Part shown: in pieces, positions 1 to 6,925 of the stretch
Layout: each line of letters opens with the position of its first letter
Position numbering within the stretch: the stretch's first letter is position 1
Origin: Synergistales bacterium
GTDB taxonomy: Bacteria; Synergistota; Synergistia; Synergistales; Aminobacteriaceae
DNA: 28,090 nucleotides
Assembly (NCBI GenBank): GCA_025997955.1
Contig: BNVH01000049.1
Span: 1 to 28,090, forward strand
Reading direction: 5' to 3'
Position numbers and translations under genes: made by a program
Notes under the pieces: generated by a model
Told to the model about the DNA's origin: nothing
The model's database searches: none
The model's input: the letters and a program-made list of their open reading frames with translations, nothing else

Positions 1-120
1 GATTGAGATTATTCGTCAGTATATAGAACAACAACAAACGCCAAAAGACTAAAAGCGTTTCGCCTACGGCGAAAAGTTCCTTATATCCCCGCCATGAATG
101 GCGGGGTTTTACGGAACGTT
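1..120 (+). mobile_element. Possible right end of an IS200/IS605-type insertion sequence (truncated by window edge)
   Basis: The window opens inside a reading frame that ends at a TAA at 50-52. Two hairpins follow: 58-64 with 68-74 (TTTCGCC/GGCGAAA), and 87-93 with 100-106 (CCCCGCC/GGCGGGG) followed by TTTTACGG. A short C-terminal tail followed by a subterminal hairpin and a TTTTAC-type stretch resembles the right end of IS200/IS605-family elements, which carry hairpins instead of inverted repeats. The second hairpin would also work as an intrinsic terminator. The body of the element is outside the window, so the family is inferred. Confidence 0.3.
2..52 (+). CDS. C-terminal tail of a truncated ORF, possibly a TnpA (Y1) transposase
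   Basis: Sixteen codons remain in the window, reading IEIIRQYIEQQQTPKD and then TAA. The charged helical tail with YIEQQ resembles the C-terminal helix of IS200/IS605 TnpA transposases, and the hairpins just downstream agree with that. The fragment is too short for a firm identification; any protein ending in a charged helix is possible. Confidence 0.25.
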   Translation: MEIIRQYIEQQQTPKD

Positions 121-148
121 GGATAAAAACTTTCGAACCAGGTAATAT

Positions 149-171
149 TAAAAGGGGGCTTGCGCCCCCTT
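149..171 (-). terminator. Intrinsic terminator of the chemoreceptor gene
   Basis: AAGGGGGC (152-159) pairs with GCCCCCTT (164-171) around a TTGC loop. Read on the minus strand, the stem is followed by a T-rich stretch (TTTTAATATT). It lies about 60 nt beyond the stop codon of the minus-strand chemoreceptor gene. Confidence 0.75.
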
Positions 172-231
172 ATTTGTCGCCCTCATGCAAAGCGAGTTTT
201 TGGCATTTAGGATATGAGGAAGTGTTGGGTC

Positions 232-2394
232 TTATGCTTTCCTAGGTTTTGCCAGCGCTTTCTTCGGGTTCTTGTTCTCCTTGACGTCGGCGGCGCGCAG
301 TTTAAAGCGCGACAGCACGCTTGACAGCTTCTCTGAATGCTGCGTGATGGCCTCGGCCTGCTCCGCAACGTTCTGAGCCGCCTTAGCAGTGTTGTCCACC
401 GCTCCCCTTATGCTGGAGACTGTGTTGACCATCTCCATAGTGGACTTCGTGGCCTTGTCTATGCCGGTGGCGATTTCGCGGCTGGAAGCGGCTTGCTCCT
501 CCGCCACGGCCGCTATGTTCTGTATGGAATCGTTGGCTTTGTTTATCTCGCTTATTGCCCCGCCAAGCTCTTTTTGAGCCTGTTCGGCCTGGACTAAGGT
601 TTCGGTAAGGACTTTACCGGCCTCTACCGTCGCGTTGATACTGCCCTGAGCGCCACTTTGAAGTTCTGATATAATGCCGTTGACGTTCTGAGCCGCCTTT
701 GCGGACTCCTCGGCGAGTTTTCTGACTTCCTCAGCCACGACCGCGAAACCGCGTCCCACTTCTCCAGCGCGAGCCGCCTCAATAGCGGCGTTCAAAGCCA
801 AAAGGTTAGTCTGATCAGCTATACCGGTTATGACTGACACAAAACCGCTTACGTTTTGCACCGAGTCCACAAGCTGTCTTATCTTTGTTTCACTCTCCTT
901 GGAGTTGGTCTCCACGTTGCGCATACCCTTTGTCGTGTTGTTTACCATATCGGCGGCCTTGTTTGCTCCGTCAGTCGTCTGAGATATAAAGGCCGCGCTG
1001 TCAGTAGCGGATTGCGCTACGGTGTCGGCGCCCGCGCTCATTTCCTCAACTCCGGCGTTGCACTCTTCAAGCGCCGCTCCATTGGACTCGCTCAAGGAGC
1101 TTACTTGATCTATGGACGCCTTGATCTCTTCCATAGCGGCGTTGGATTCTTCCGATATGCCGGATAAATTCTGCGCGCCGTCAACAAGACTTTCAGCCAC
1201 CTCGATAACATCGTGCATACTGCTTTCCTGAGCCGAGATCATCTTGTACAAAGCGTCCACGAGATTGGCAAGTTCGTCTTTGCCTTCGTATTTGAAGTCG
1301 GCGCGCTCAATGGTGAGGTCGCCCTGCCCCGCGCGGTCGGCTAAATCGACGATAACGCCGAGTGGCTTGGCTATGCTGCGAGAGATAAAGAGAGCTATCA
1401 GGACGCCCAAAATTATGGCTATGCCCGCTGACGAGAGAAGGAGATTGATGGAGGCGCTGAGATCTTTGACGCCCTGATTGGAGATGCTGTTCGTCCGTTC
1501 AAAGCCCATGATAGAGCTTTTTGTGGTCGCTTCGTTTATGGCGTCACGCAGCTTGTAGCGCTCGGTGGCGATATTTTCCGCCTGAATGAAAGCGTCGATG
1601 TAGCCCGTCACGTTTGCCTCGTATTCATTCAAGGTCTTGAGCATACTTGAGTTGCGCGCTGTTTGCTCAGGAGTTTTGGCCGAGTCCAGCATAACTTGGG
1701 CCGCCTTTTTTATTTCGTCCAATATCGTAGTGGCGTCGCGCAGCGAGTTGATTTCTCTGTTGGCTATGCCTCTTTGGATGGCAAGGCGCACATTCGCGAG
1801 GTCGGCTTGCATTTTGCTGGCGTCGTTCAGCAGAGCTATAAGGTAGGTCATTCTCTCGTTGTCGGCGGTTCCGATGCTGCTCTCCAGAATATTGCGTATA
1901 TTGCTGTTGTTGTCCAGAACTATCTTGACCATATCGTTGCCTAACCTGACCAAAGCGGCATACGCGTCTCTTTTTTTTCTGATGCTATCAATAGACTTGT
2001 TTATCAAGTCGGTGTATTGCTTCGCGATAGGGGCAATAGTTTCGACGATGAACTTTGAAGAAGCAAGTGTGGGGTGTTGTTTGCTGATGTTCGAGATGTC
2101 GTCCATAATCTTTATAGACGCGGCTAAGTGTTCAGAGACGGACTTGACAGAAGCTTCGTCCTCATACGCCTGCAAGTCCTTTGTGGCCATAAACACCTCG
2201 TAGACAGAGCGTTCGTACTCGGTGTTCGTGCCAATAGCCGGTATAACCACGCTGCTCAAAAACGTACTGCTTTGATTTGTATTGTGAATGTCTCTCCACG
2301 TCATGCTTACCGCGATGATAAACACGAACAGCAACAACCCGAACCCCAAAAGCAACTTAGAAGTAATACGAATGTTTCTCAACACAATCACCAT
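232..2394 (-). CDS. Methyl-accepting chemotaxis protein
   Basis: A 720-residue transmembrane chemoreceptor that would control the CheA kinase through CheW. The N-terminus has a membrane segment at about 12-30, then a roughly 285-residue, mostly helical periplasmic domain of the four-helix-bundle type. A second membrane segment lies at about 316-336, a HAMP domain near 337-390, and a long helical signalling domain after that. The hairpin tip shows the conserved core IADQTNLLALNAAIEAARAG followed by GRGFAVVAEEVRKLAEES near 526-565. The C-terminus is basic (KKALAKPRKA) and has no CheR-tethering pentapeptide. Start: AGGAG directly abuts the first ATG, so the GTG at codon 4 (9 nt after the AGGAG, start at 2385, giving MLRNIRIT) is at least as likely. 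No chemotaxis genes are adjacent. The ligand cannot be predicted. Confidence 0.95.
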   Translation of the reverse strand: MVIVLRNIRITSKLLLGFGLLLFVFIIAVSMTWRDIHNTNQSSTFLSSVVIPAIGTNTEYERSVYEVFMATKDLQAYEDEASVKSVSEHLAASIKIMDDISNISKQHPTLASSKFIVETIAPIAKQYTDLINKSIDSIRKKRDAYAALVRLGNDMVKIVLDNNSNIRNILESSIGTADNERMTYLIALLNDASKMQADLANVRLAIQRGIANREINSLRDATTILDEIKKAAQVMLDSAKTPEQTARNSSMLKTLNEYEANVTGYIDAFIQAENIATERYKLRDAINEATTKSSIMGFERTNSISNQGVKDLSASINLLLSSAGIAIILGVLIALFISRSIAKPLGVIVDLADRAGQGDLTIERADFKYEGKDELANLVDALYKMISAQESSMHDVIEVAESLVDGAQNLSGISEESNAAMEEIKASIDQVSSLSESNGAALEECNAGVEEMSAGADTVAQSATDSAAFISQTTDGANKAADMVNNTTKGMRNVETNSKESETKIRQLVDSVQNVSGFVSVITGIADQTNLLALNAAIEAARAGEVGRGFAVVAEEVRKLAEESAKAAQNVNGIISELQSGAQGSINATVEAGKVLTETLVQAEQAQKELGGAISEINKANDSIQNIAAVAEEQAASSREIATGIDKATKSTMEMVNTVSSIRGAVDNTAKAAQNVAEQAEAITQHSEKLSSVLSRFKLRAADVKENKNPKKALAKPRKA

Positions 2395-2458
2395 CTCCTA
2401 TTTTCTTTGATTTCTTTAATATGACGAAACAATATCATCAAGCAAAATTGCTCATAAT

Positions 2459-2488
2459 ATTATATACTAATCAAGGTAGGCATGGCAA
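2459..2488 (-). promoter_or_regulatory. Sigma70-type promoter of the chemoreceptor gene
   Basis: On the minus strand a -35 TTGCCA (2483-2488) and a -10 TATAAT (2459-2464) are separated by 18 nt. The predicted transcript start would be about 60 nt upstream of the coding start. An inverted repeat AGCAA-AA-TTGCT (2441-2452) lies just downstream of the -10 and could be a 5' hairpin or operator. Confidence 0.6.
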
Positions 2489-2573
2489 ACGCATTTTGAG
2501 TTTCCCATTTTTTATTTCTATATGTTTCGAACGGATTAAGCGTATAGAATAATGCGGCGAGCCGGGCTTTATA

Positions 2574-2628
2574 TTCTTTAAGTAAAGAAAAACCGAATAC
2601 TCGCTCAAGTTGAGCCACCGTTCCGGTG
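2574..2628 (+). promoter_or_regulatory. Palindrome-rich leader of azlCD
   Basis: Three perfect inverted repeats follow one another upstream of azlC: TTCTTTA-AG-TAAAGAA (2574-2589), GCTCAA-G-TTGAGC (2603-2615) and CACCG-TTC-CGGTG (2616-2628). The last two abut and end 8 nt before the GGGAGGA ribosome binding site at 2636-2642. They could be regulator sites or a folded 5' leader. I see no T-run that would make one a terminator. Confidence 0.35.
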
Positions 2629-2648
2629 AGATTTTGGGAGGAATATAT

Positions 2649-3350
2649 ATGCAAAGCGCGTTTTGGCCGTCCGCAAAGAAGGGTTTGATATGGTCTGTAC
2701 CTGTTCTGCTGGGTTGCGCGCCCATTGGTATGGCTTATGGATTGCTGTCTCGGCAGGCCGGAATAGGGGTATGGCATACGCTCGCTATGTCGCTGTTCAT
2801 ATTTGCCGGTTCGTCGCAGTTTGTGGCTGTGTCTATGCTGCAAAACGGAATGGGCGCGCCCGCCATTATCGGGTCGGTATTTATCGTAAATTTTCGGCAC
2901 GTCCTCATGTCGGCCTCTTTATCGCCCTATCTCACGCCTTGGAAGACCGCTTGGCGAGTGGCGCTCGGTGGGATGCTTACCGATGAGTCTTTCGCGCTTC
3001 ATTCTCTTCATTTCTCAGGTGGCGACACTGACCCAATAGCCGCCCTAACGCTCAATATGGCCATGTATGTCGTATGGTCGACCACCGGCGTGGTTGGGTA
3101 TTATCTTGGAGCCTTGATAAACCGTCCCGAGGTTTTTGGCTTGGATTTCGCGCTTCCCGCGATGTTCATAGCGCTGCTCTTTCCGTACTGCGTCAAGAGC
3201 AGCTCAATCTTGGCCGCTCTATCTGGAGGCGTGGTCTCGGTGGCGCTTCACGTCGCGGGCGTCGGAAGCTGGGCCGCGTTTATCGGAGGGCTCGCCGGGG
3301 CTACCGCCGGCGTCTTTTTAAAGGACGATATGGAGGTGAAAGCCAAATGA
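2649..3350 (+). CDS. azlC: Branched-chain amino acid export permease, large subunit (AzlC family)
   Basis: A 233-residue polytopic membrane protein matching the AzlC family, the large subunit of the AzlCD branched-chain amino acid exporter. The family signature region is clear: LLGCAPIGMAYGLLSRQAG, then FAGSSQFVAV and NFRHVLMSASLSPY, followed by several hydrophobic helices. Length is typical for the family. The ATG at 2649 is chosen because GGGAGGA lies 6 nt upstream and the product then begins MQSAFWPSAKKG; the in-frame start 13 codons earlier lacks a comparable site. The stop overlaps the azlD start as ATGA, indicating translational coupling. Which amino acid is exported is inferred from the family only. 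Confidence 0.93.
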   Translation: MQSAFWPSAKKGLIWSVPVLLGCAPIGMAYGLLSRQAGIGVWHTLAMSLFIFAGSSQFVAVSMLQNGMGAPAIIGSVFIVNFRHVLMSASLSPYLTPWKTAWRVALGGMLTDESFALHSLHFSGGDTDPIAALTLNMAMYVVWSTTGVVGYYLGALINRPEVFGLDFALPAMFIALLFPYCVKSSSILAALSGGVVSVALHVAGVGSWAAFIGGLAGATAGVFLKDDMEVKAK

Positions 3351-3664
3351 GCAAGATATGGACTGTCATAATCGGAGGTATGCTCGTGACTTTTTTGCCG
3401 CGCGTAATGCCGATTTTATTTTTGAGCGGACGGAAAATGCCGAGACTTGTTCAGAAATGGCTGTCTCTCATAGCTCCGGCTATTTTGTCGGCGCTTCTTT
3501 TTCCGGAGCTTTTGCTGAATGGGGAGTCACTTGAGATGTTCTACACGAGGCGCTACGTCTACGCGGCGCTGCCGGCGTTTTTTGTGGCTTGGAAGACGAA
3601 GAGCCTCTTCGGAACCGTCGCTACAGGCATAGCTTCAGCGGCCTTATTGAGGTTTTTGTTTTGA
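3347..3664 (+). CDS. azlD: Branched-chain amino acid export permease, small subunit (AzlD family)
   Basis: A 105-residue hydrophobic protein with about four membrane segments. It starts at the ATG overlapping the azlC stop (ATGA) and is preceded by GGAGG inside azlC. The early TFLPRVMPILF and the later RYVYAALPAFFVAWKTKSL match the AzlD small-subunit family, which works as a pair with AzlC in the cytoplasmic membrane. The last codons (ALLRFLF, stop) lie in the left copy of a 28-bp direct repeat whose second copy is 3.3 kb away. The azlD 3' end may therefore have served as an integration site that left the gene intact. Confidence 0.9.
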   Translation: MSKIWTVIIGGMLVTFLPRVMPILFLSGRKMPRLVQKWLSLIAPAILSALLFPELLLNGESLEMFYTRRYVYAALPAFFVAWKTKSLFGTVATGIASAALLRFLF

Positions 3665-3666
3665 CC
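3639..3666 (+). repeat. Left copy of a 28-bp direct repeat (azlD 3' end); candidate attachment site
   Basis: A perfect 28-bp repeat that begins CGGCCTTATT and ends GTTTTGACC, with its partner at 6926-6953. This copy encodes the last residues and stop of azlD. A further ATAGCTT lies just upstream of both copies (3629-3635 and 6913-6919). Duplication of a gene's 3' end at both borders of a segment is the usual trace of site-specific integration. Confidence 0.6.
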
Positions 3667-3683
3667 CTCGCCCTTAAGTAACC

Positions 3684-3733
3684 GTTCAAGCCCATTGAAC
3701 TCGCCACAAGAGCGCGCCTTTTGAGCTTGAACG
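3684..3733. repeat. Overlapping inverted repeats between azlD and the 643-aa gene
   Basis: GTTCAA (3684-3689) pairs with TTGAAC (3695-3700), and the longer CGTTCAAGC (3683-3691) pairs with GCTTGAACG (3725-3733). The two pairings share a half-site and exclude each other. The stretch sits between two converging genes, so a bidirectional transcription stop is possible, but neither stem has a clean T-run. Confidence 0.35.
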
Positions 3734-3754
3734 CTTACAAATCCAGCGGAATCT

Positions 3755-5686
3755 TTACTCAAGCGCCCTGAAAATTATGTTGCGGGGAAGTTTTTCAAAG
3801 TACGAAAAGCCCTCGTACGTTCCAGGATAATTAACCACACGAGTACTGCCGTCGTCGTAGTAGACCGTCACGCTATCCACTGACCATTGTCTTTTGTCTC
3901 CAAATGGGTCTTCGGGAATCCGTATATTCATCTCATTTCCAGGTGTTATAGGATATTTTTCAGTATTGACGGTCTCAGCTTCCACATATTGAAGAAATGT
4001 CCCAACGCCTCTCATTCTTGCCCGCCTATCCTGAGGAGTTTTTACGACACGCACCGGACCCGTCACACGGAAGCCGTCAACGGTTATGTCTTTCAATTCT
4101 ACCCATGAACCTCCACTATCGTACATACGCTCAGCTTCGCGCGTTAATGTTATAGACGGCGCGTATATCTTCCAGTTTGGATCTGGATAGATTTTTGCGT
4201 CCAAATGTGTTAATCCAGTCTTGTCTGCGTTATACCATTTTACCCAGCCAGTCTCTACCCAAGGCGTCTCATAGTTTTTTTGCATCTCCAATTTTTCTTT
4301 GGAGTATTTGACGGAGAAAGCGGTTACTTTTCCCTTCTCAGGACGGAAGCGCGCCACGGTAGTGTAATCGGTGGGCTTGTTGTAGGGCTGGATAAGAACC
4401 ACAACGGAGCCCGCGTTTAAAATTCTCTCAACCGCGCCTTTTTCCACAAGAGACAGACCTCTGGCCGTAAAGACGACTTCCTTACCCTCCCTGATTTTGA
4501 AATGATCCAAAAATCTGGAAACGTTTGCCTCCCGCTCACGTTCGTACTCTTCATCGCTTTTGACATTAGCGTCCCCTTCACCTTGCACGGCAAAACCATT
4601 CACGACGCCCCATATCTTTCCCACGATAGAACTGGCGAAAGCCATGTAGCGCTTCTCGTGTTCCTTAGCCCTCTCTTTGGCATTCACAATGTCATGGGTT
4701 TGTTCATAAACATCCCACCAGGTTGTCACAGGGAGAAAATTCTTCGTTTCCAGGTTCATACCATCTAAAAGAGCCTCGTCTATCTTCCGCGCGTCCTCTC
4801 TGGAACGAATGACGAAATCCTCTTGTTTTGCGCTTTCTTTCTGAAAAATATCAAGGACTACGTCCATAATTTTGCGGTCGACATAGGGATCGAGGTACAT
4901 ATATATATTTTTTTCTGTTAAAATCCTGGTAACGACGTTCAAAAATTCCTCAGCGTCGACATATGCGGCGCCCGCAAGAACGTATGATATGGCTTTTTCC
5001 GTCAAAGCCTTGTCCTGCTGGTTTATTCCCATTTGCGCCATATTAACGTCCTTGCCCATATACTTCACATGCAACGCTATATCCAATTGCCCCTTTGAAA
5101 GAAGCTGCTTGAATACGTCGATTCTTGGCTTGTCCACATGGAAAGTTATCGGTTGAAGCGGCTGCAGATGCACATTATTCCATCCTTGCCCGCCGATGGA
5201 CTGGATCGAAACGCCTGGCATGGCGCGAACCTCGACAGACATTTCGCGATGGCTCATGCGCGAAACGCTGGAGCGCGACACAATTGAACGGTCAGCTTCT
5301 GGAAGCGTCCCCCTGATGAGTTCCAGAGCCTGGTCGATAACTCCGTCGTTGAAGGTTTGAACGTTTAGCGTCAGTATCCCCTTGTCGTCCACAACCGTGA
5401 TGTCGGGAGATTTGGGGGTCAGAAAAACAAAATAAGGCGCTATATAGTACTTGAGTTTCTCGATTTCTTTCTCTCGCAACCTCACTTCGTTTTTGACAGA
5501 TTGATAAACGTAAATTTCTATTCCAGTGGTTCTGTCAGTGAAAGTAAAAGGTCCGTCCGCTAAGGCTATCGCGCCGCCCTCTCCGTCCCCCGACGCGGCC
5601 TCGGATGCCCACGCCGTTCCCCCGTAAGCGCACAGCGTTGCCAAGGTCAACAAAAACATCCACAAAACCAAATTTCTCTTTCTCAT
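3755..5686 (-). CDS. Secreted protein of unknown function, 643 aa
   Basis: I do not recognise this family. The N-terminus is a clear Sec signal peptide: basic MRKRN, a hydrophobic core to about residue 22, then an AWA cleavage site at about residue 27. There is no lipobox, so the product should be periplasmic or released. The mature protein mixes alpha and beta and has no later membrane segment. A charged helical region lies near 300-390 (KERAKEHEKRY, DEEYERERE). The C-terminal third is beta-rich and aromatic (KWYNADKTG, YPDPNWKIYAPSITL, SVTVYYDDGSTRVVNYPG) and resembles a carbohydrate- or protein-binding beta domain. I see no catalytic motif. The start has a strong site (AGGGAGG, 7 nt spacing). 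It lies alone on its strand between the 28-bp repeats, behind a leader containing a terminator hairpin. Confidence 0.85.
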   Translation of the reverse strand: MRKRNLVLWMFLLTLATLCAYGGTAWASEAASGDGEGGAIALADGPFTFTDRTTGIEIYVYQSVKNEVRLREKEIEKLKYYIAPYFVFLTPKSPDITVVDDKGILTLNVQTFNDGVIDQALELIRGTLPEADRSIVSRSSVSRMSHREMSVEVRAMPGVSIQSIGGQGWNNVHLQPLQPITFHVDKPRIDVFKQLLSKGQLDIALHVKYMGKDVNMAQMGINQQDKALTEKAISYVLAGAAYVDAEEFLNVVTRILTEKNIYMYLDPYVDRKIMDVVLDIFQKESAKQEDFVIRSREDARKIDEALLDGMNLETKNFLPVTTWWDVYEQTHDIVNAKERAKEHEKRYMAFASSIVGKIWGVVNGFAVQGEGDANVKSDEEYEREREANVSRFLDHFKIREGKEVVFTARGLSLVEKGAVERILNAGSVVVLIQPYNKPTDYTTVARFRPEKGKVTAFSVKYSKEKLEMQKNYETPWVETGWVKWYNADKTGLTHLDAKIYPDPNWKIYAPSITLTREAERMYDSGGSWVELKDITVDGFRVTGPVRVVKTPQDRRARMRGVGTFLQYVEAETVNTEKYPITPGNEMNIRIPEDPFGDKRQWSVDSVTVYYDDGSTRVVNYPGTYEGFSYFEKLPRNIIFRALE

Positions 5687-5746
5687 ATCAAAACCTCCCT
5701 CTCAAATTATGAAAGCCAAAACGACCCTGCCAACGCCGAACATCTA

Positions 5747-5789
5747 CAAAACAAAAAACAGCGCGAAGGGTCTATAAAACCCCTCACGC
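5747..5789 (-). terminator. Terminator-like hairpin in the leader of the 643-aa gene
   Basis: On the minus strand GCGTGAGGGGT (5789-5779) pairs along all 11 positions, two as G-U, with ACCCTTCGCGC (5771-5761). The loop is 7 nt, and TGTTTTTTGTTTTG follows. It lies about 60 nt upstream of the secreted-protein start and no minus-strand gene is seen upstream. It therefore either stops stray transcription or acts as an attenuator for that gene. Confidence 0.55.
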
Positions 5790-5860
5790 CGCCATATGCG
5801 CACAACCAAAACTTGCCGTCAGGAGAGAATATCCCGACGGAGAGAAAATTAGGCTACTAT

Positions 5861-5944
5861 CTTGTCGCTTGTCGCTTGTCGCTTGTCGCTTGTCGCTTGT
5901 CGCTTGTCGCTTGTCGCTTGTCGCTTGTCGCTTGTCGCTTGTCA
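5861..5944 (+). repeat. Heptanucleotide tandem array (CTTGTCG), 12 copies
   Basis: Eleven perfect consecutive copies of CTTGTCG cover 5861-5937, followed by one imperfect copy CTTGTCA (5938-5944). Perfect identity suggests recent slippage or ongoing expansion. A 7-bp unit shifts the reading frame with each gain or loss, and three units make 21 nt, so both strands are open across the array (for example the repeating SDKRQAT on the minus strand). It lies 175 bp upstream of the 643-aa gene and about 235 bp upstream of the toxin promoter. Confidence 0.95.
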
Positions 5945-6177
5945 TTGTACCGAGATTTATCATTTTTGTCACCCGCCTAAATGCTTAATGCTTGTGCCAA
6001 CCGTTGGTTATTATATACCAAAGTGTGTTTTTGTCTATACGGCGGTTCAATAGTTTAAGCTACCTTATGAAACTACTCGTATGATAAATGGAATCGGGAA
6101 GACCGTAAGCTACTATAGTCTCATAGACTGGCGCTTATATTGGTTTCCTGCTTCACTCAAGGGCTTGATGCTTGAAC

Positions 6178-6206
6178 TTGAAAATATAATTTATAGGTTA
6201 TATACT
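6178..6206 (+). promoter_or_regulatory. Sigma70-type promoter of the toxin-antitoxin operon
   Basis: A -35 TTGAAA (6178-6183) and a -10 TATACT (6201-6206) are separated by 17 nt. Transcription would start near 6213, only 4 to 10 nt before the possible toxin start codons. An inverted repeat TATAA-N8-TTATA (6185-6202) overlaps the spacer and -10 and is a possible antitoxin operator. Confidence 0.55.
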
Positions 6207-6216
6207 ATTAAGGGGG

Positions 6217-6606
6217 GTGAGATTGCTGGAGATACAGAAAGTTGTTGGATTCACTCGAATTTATCAGGCGGAGTGTTTTCTTTCGGAAGTCGATGCAATG
6301 TTTGGCAAAAGTACTGGCGATAAGCAGCGTTATTTGAGGTGGCTTTATACTTGGCTTTCGGTGCTTGATGATTGTGGTATGGAAGCACTTGCGTTTGAAC
6401 AGTTCGAGCATTTGAAGAACACAGATAATCCACACCTATACGCTATACGGCATCCACACAGCCAGATAAACGAGCGTTATATTTACGTTTACATGGATGA
6501 GGAAAGCGCGATATTACTCACGGCTTTCAAGGAACACGACGCCCGAGACTACGAAGCGGCCATAGCAAGAGCCGCGAGAATTTACTCGAAACTGGAGGAG
6601 GACTGA
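6217..6606 (+). CDS. RelE/HigB-like toxin of a type II toxin-antitoxin pair
   Basis: A protein of up to 129 residues. Its C-terminal half fits the RelE/HigB (phage Gp49-like) fold of ribosome-dependent mRNA interferases: HLYAIRHPHSQINERYIYVY, then a strand ILLTAFKEHD and a final AIARAARIY helix. It is cytoplasmic, and its presumed role is cleavage of mRNA on the ribosome when the antitoxin is lost. The GTG at 6217 follows a G-run; the TTG at 6223 (product MLEIQKVVGF) is better spaced from AGGGGG and may be the true start. The toxin comes first and the antitoxin follows 2 nt after its stop, the HigBA gene order. The family is judged from pattern only, and toxicity cannot be read from sequence. 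Confidence 0.7.
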   Translation: MRLLEIQKVVGFTRIYQAECFLSEVDAMFGKSTGDKQRYLRWLYTWLSVLDDCGMEALAFEQFEHLKNTDNPHLYAIRHPHSQINERYIYVYMDEESAILLTAFKEHDARDYEAAIARAARIYSKLEED

Positions 6607-6608
6607 TT

Positions 6609-6911
6609 ATGGGGATTCGCGAAAAAATGACAAGAGCGCATGAAGATTCTTGGCTTGCAGATTCGCTTTCTCTTGAAGATCGCCGAATCGCTGAATTTAT
6701 AGCGTCCATTGCCACGAACATTCAACGACAAAGGCACGCTCTTGGTTACACTCAACATGACTTAGCCAATAAGCTCGGCGTGTCGCAGGTGATGATTTCA
6801 CGATGGGAGAACGGCGAGGAAAACTTCACCGTCGCCACGCTCGCCAAAATATCGGTGGCGCTCGAAATGGAACTACATAATCCATTAGAAAGTCGTGCTA
6901 TGGCTGTGTAG
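6609..6911 (+). CDS. HTH (Xre/Cro) antitoxin of the type II pair, HigA-like
   Basis: A 100-residue protein with a canonical Xre-type helix-turn-helix at about residues 38-90: RQRHALGYTQHDLANKLG, then SQVMISRWENGEE and TVATLAKISVALEM. It would bind and neutralise the toxin and repress the shared promoter. GGAGGA overlaps the end of the toxin gene and the ATG lies 2 nt after the toxin stop, so the two are translationally coupled. Its TAG (6909-6911) lies almost directly against the azlD-like sequence of the right repeat copy, so the pair occupies the far end of the repeat-bounded segment. Confidence 0.85.
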   Translation: MGIREKMTRAHEDSWLADSLSLEDRRIAEFIASIATNIQRQRHALGYTQHDLANKLGVSQVMISRWENGEENFTVATLAKISVALEMELHNPLESRAMAV

Positions 6912-6925
6912 TATAGCTTTGATAT

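Larger units (their letters stand above)
5687..6216. other. 530-bp intergenic region between the secreted-protein gene and the toxin gene
   Basis: The stretch holds no convincing gene. Read on the minus strand toward the 643-aa gene, it contains a heptamer array (5861-5944), a hairpin CCGTCGGG/CCTGACGG (5816-5840, one G-U pair) and a terminator hairpin (5761-5789) with a T-rich tail. A weak promoter-like pair lies closer to the gene (TTGGCA at 5728-5733 and CATAAT at 5706-5711, 16 nt apart). From about 5945 to 6175 I see nothing distinct. The toxin promoter is at the right end. Confidence 0.6.

Noticed and set aside
2460..2900. Minus-strand open frames of 146 and 84 codons overlapping the azlC start
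   Set aside because: They lie antisense to azlC, lack a recognisable domain or ribosome site, and their composition follows from the azlC codons on the other strand.
5861..5944. Heptamer array as a CRISPR array
   Set aside because: The units are 7 bp with no spacers, and no cas genes are present. It is a simple tandem repeat.
5862..6053. Plus-strand open frame of 63 codons across the heptamer array
   Set aside because: Low-complexity translation of the repeat (LSLVACR units) with no ribosome site; open only because 21 nt of repeat contain no stop.
3665..6925. Integrase or transposase inside the repeat-bounded segment
   Set aside because: I looked on both strands and found only the secreted protein, the toxin and the antitoxin; no tyrosine or serine recombinase motif is present.
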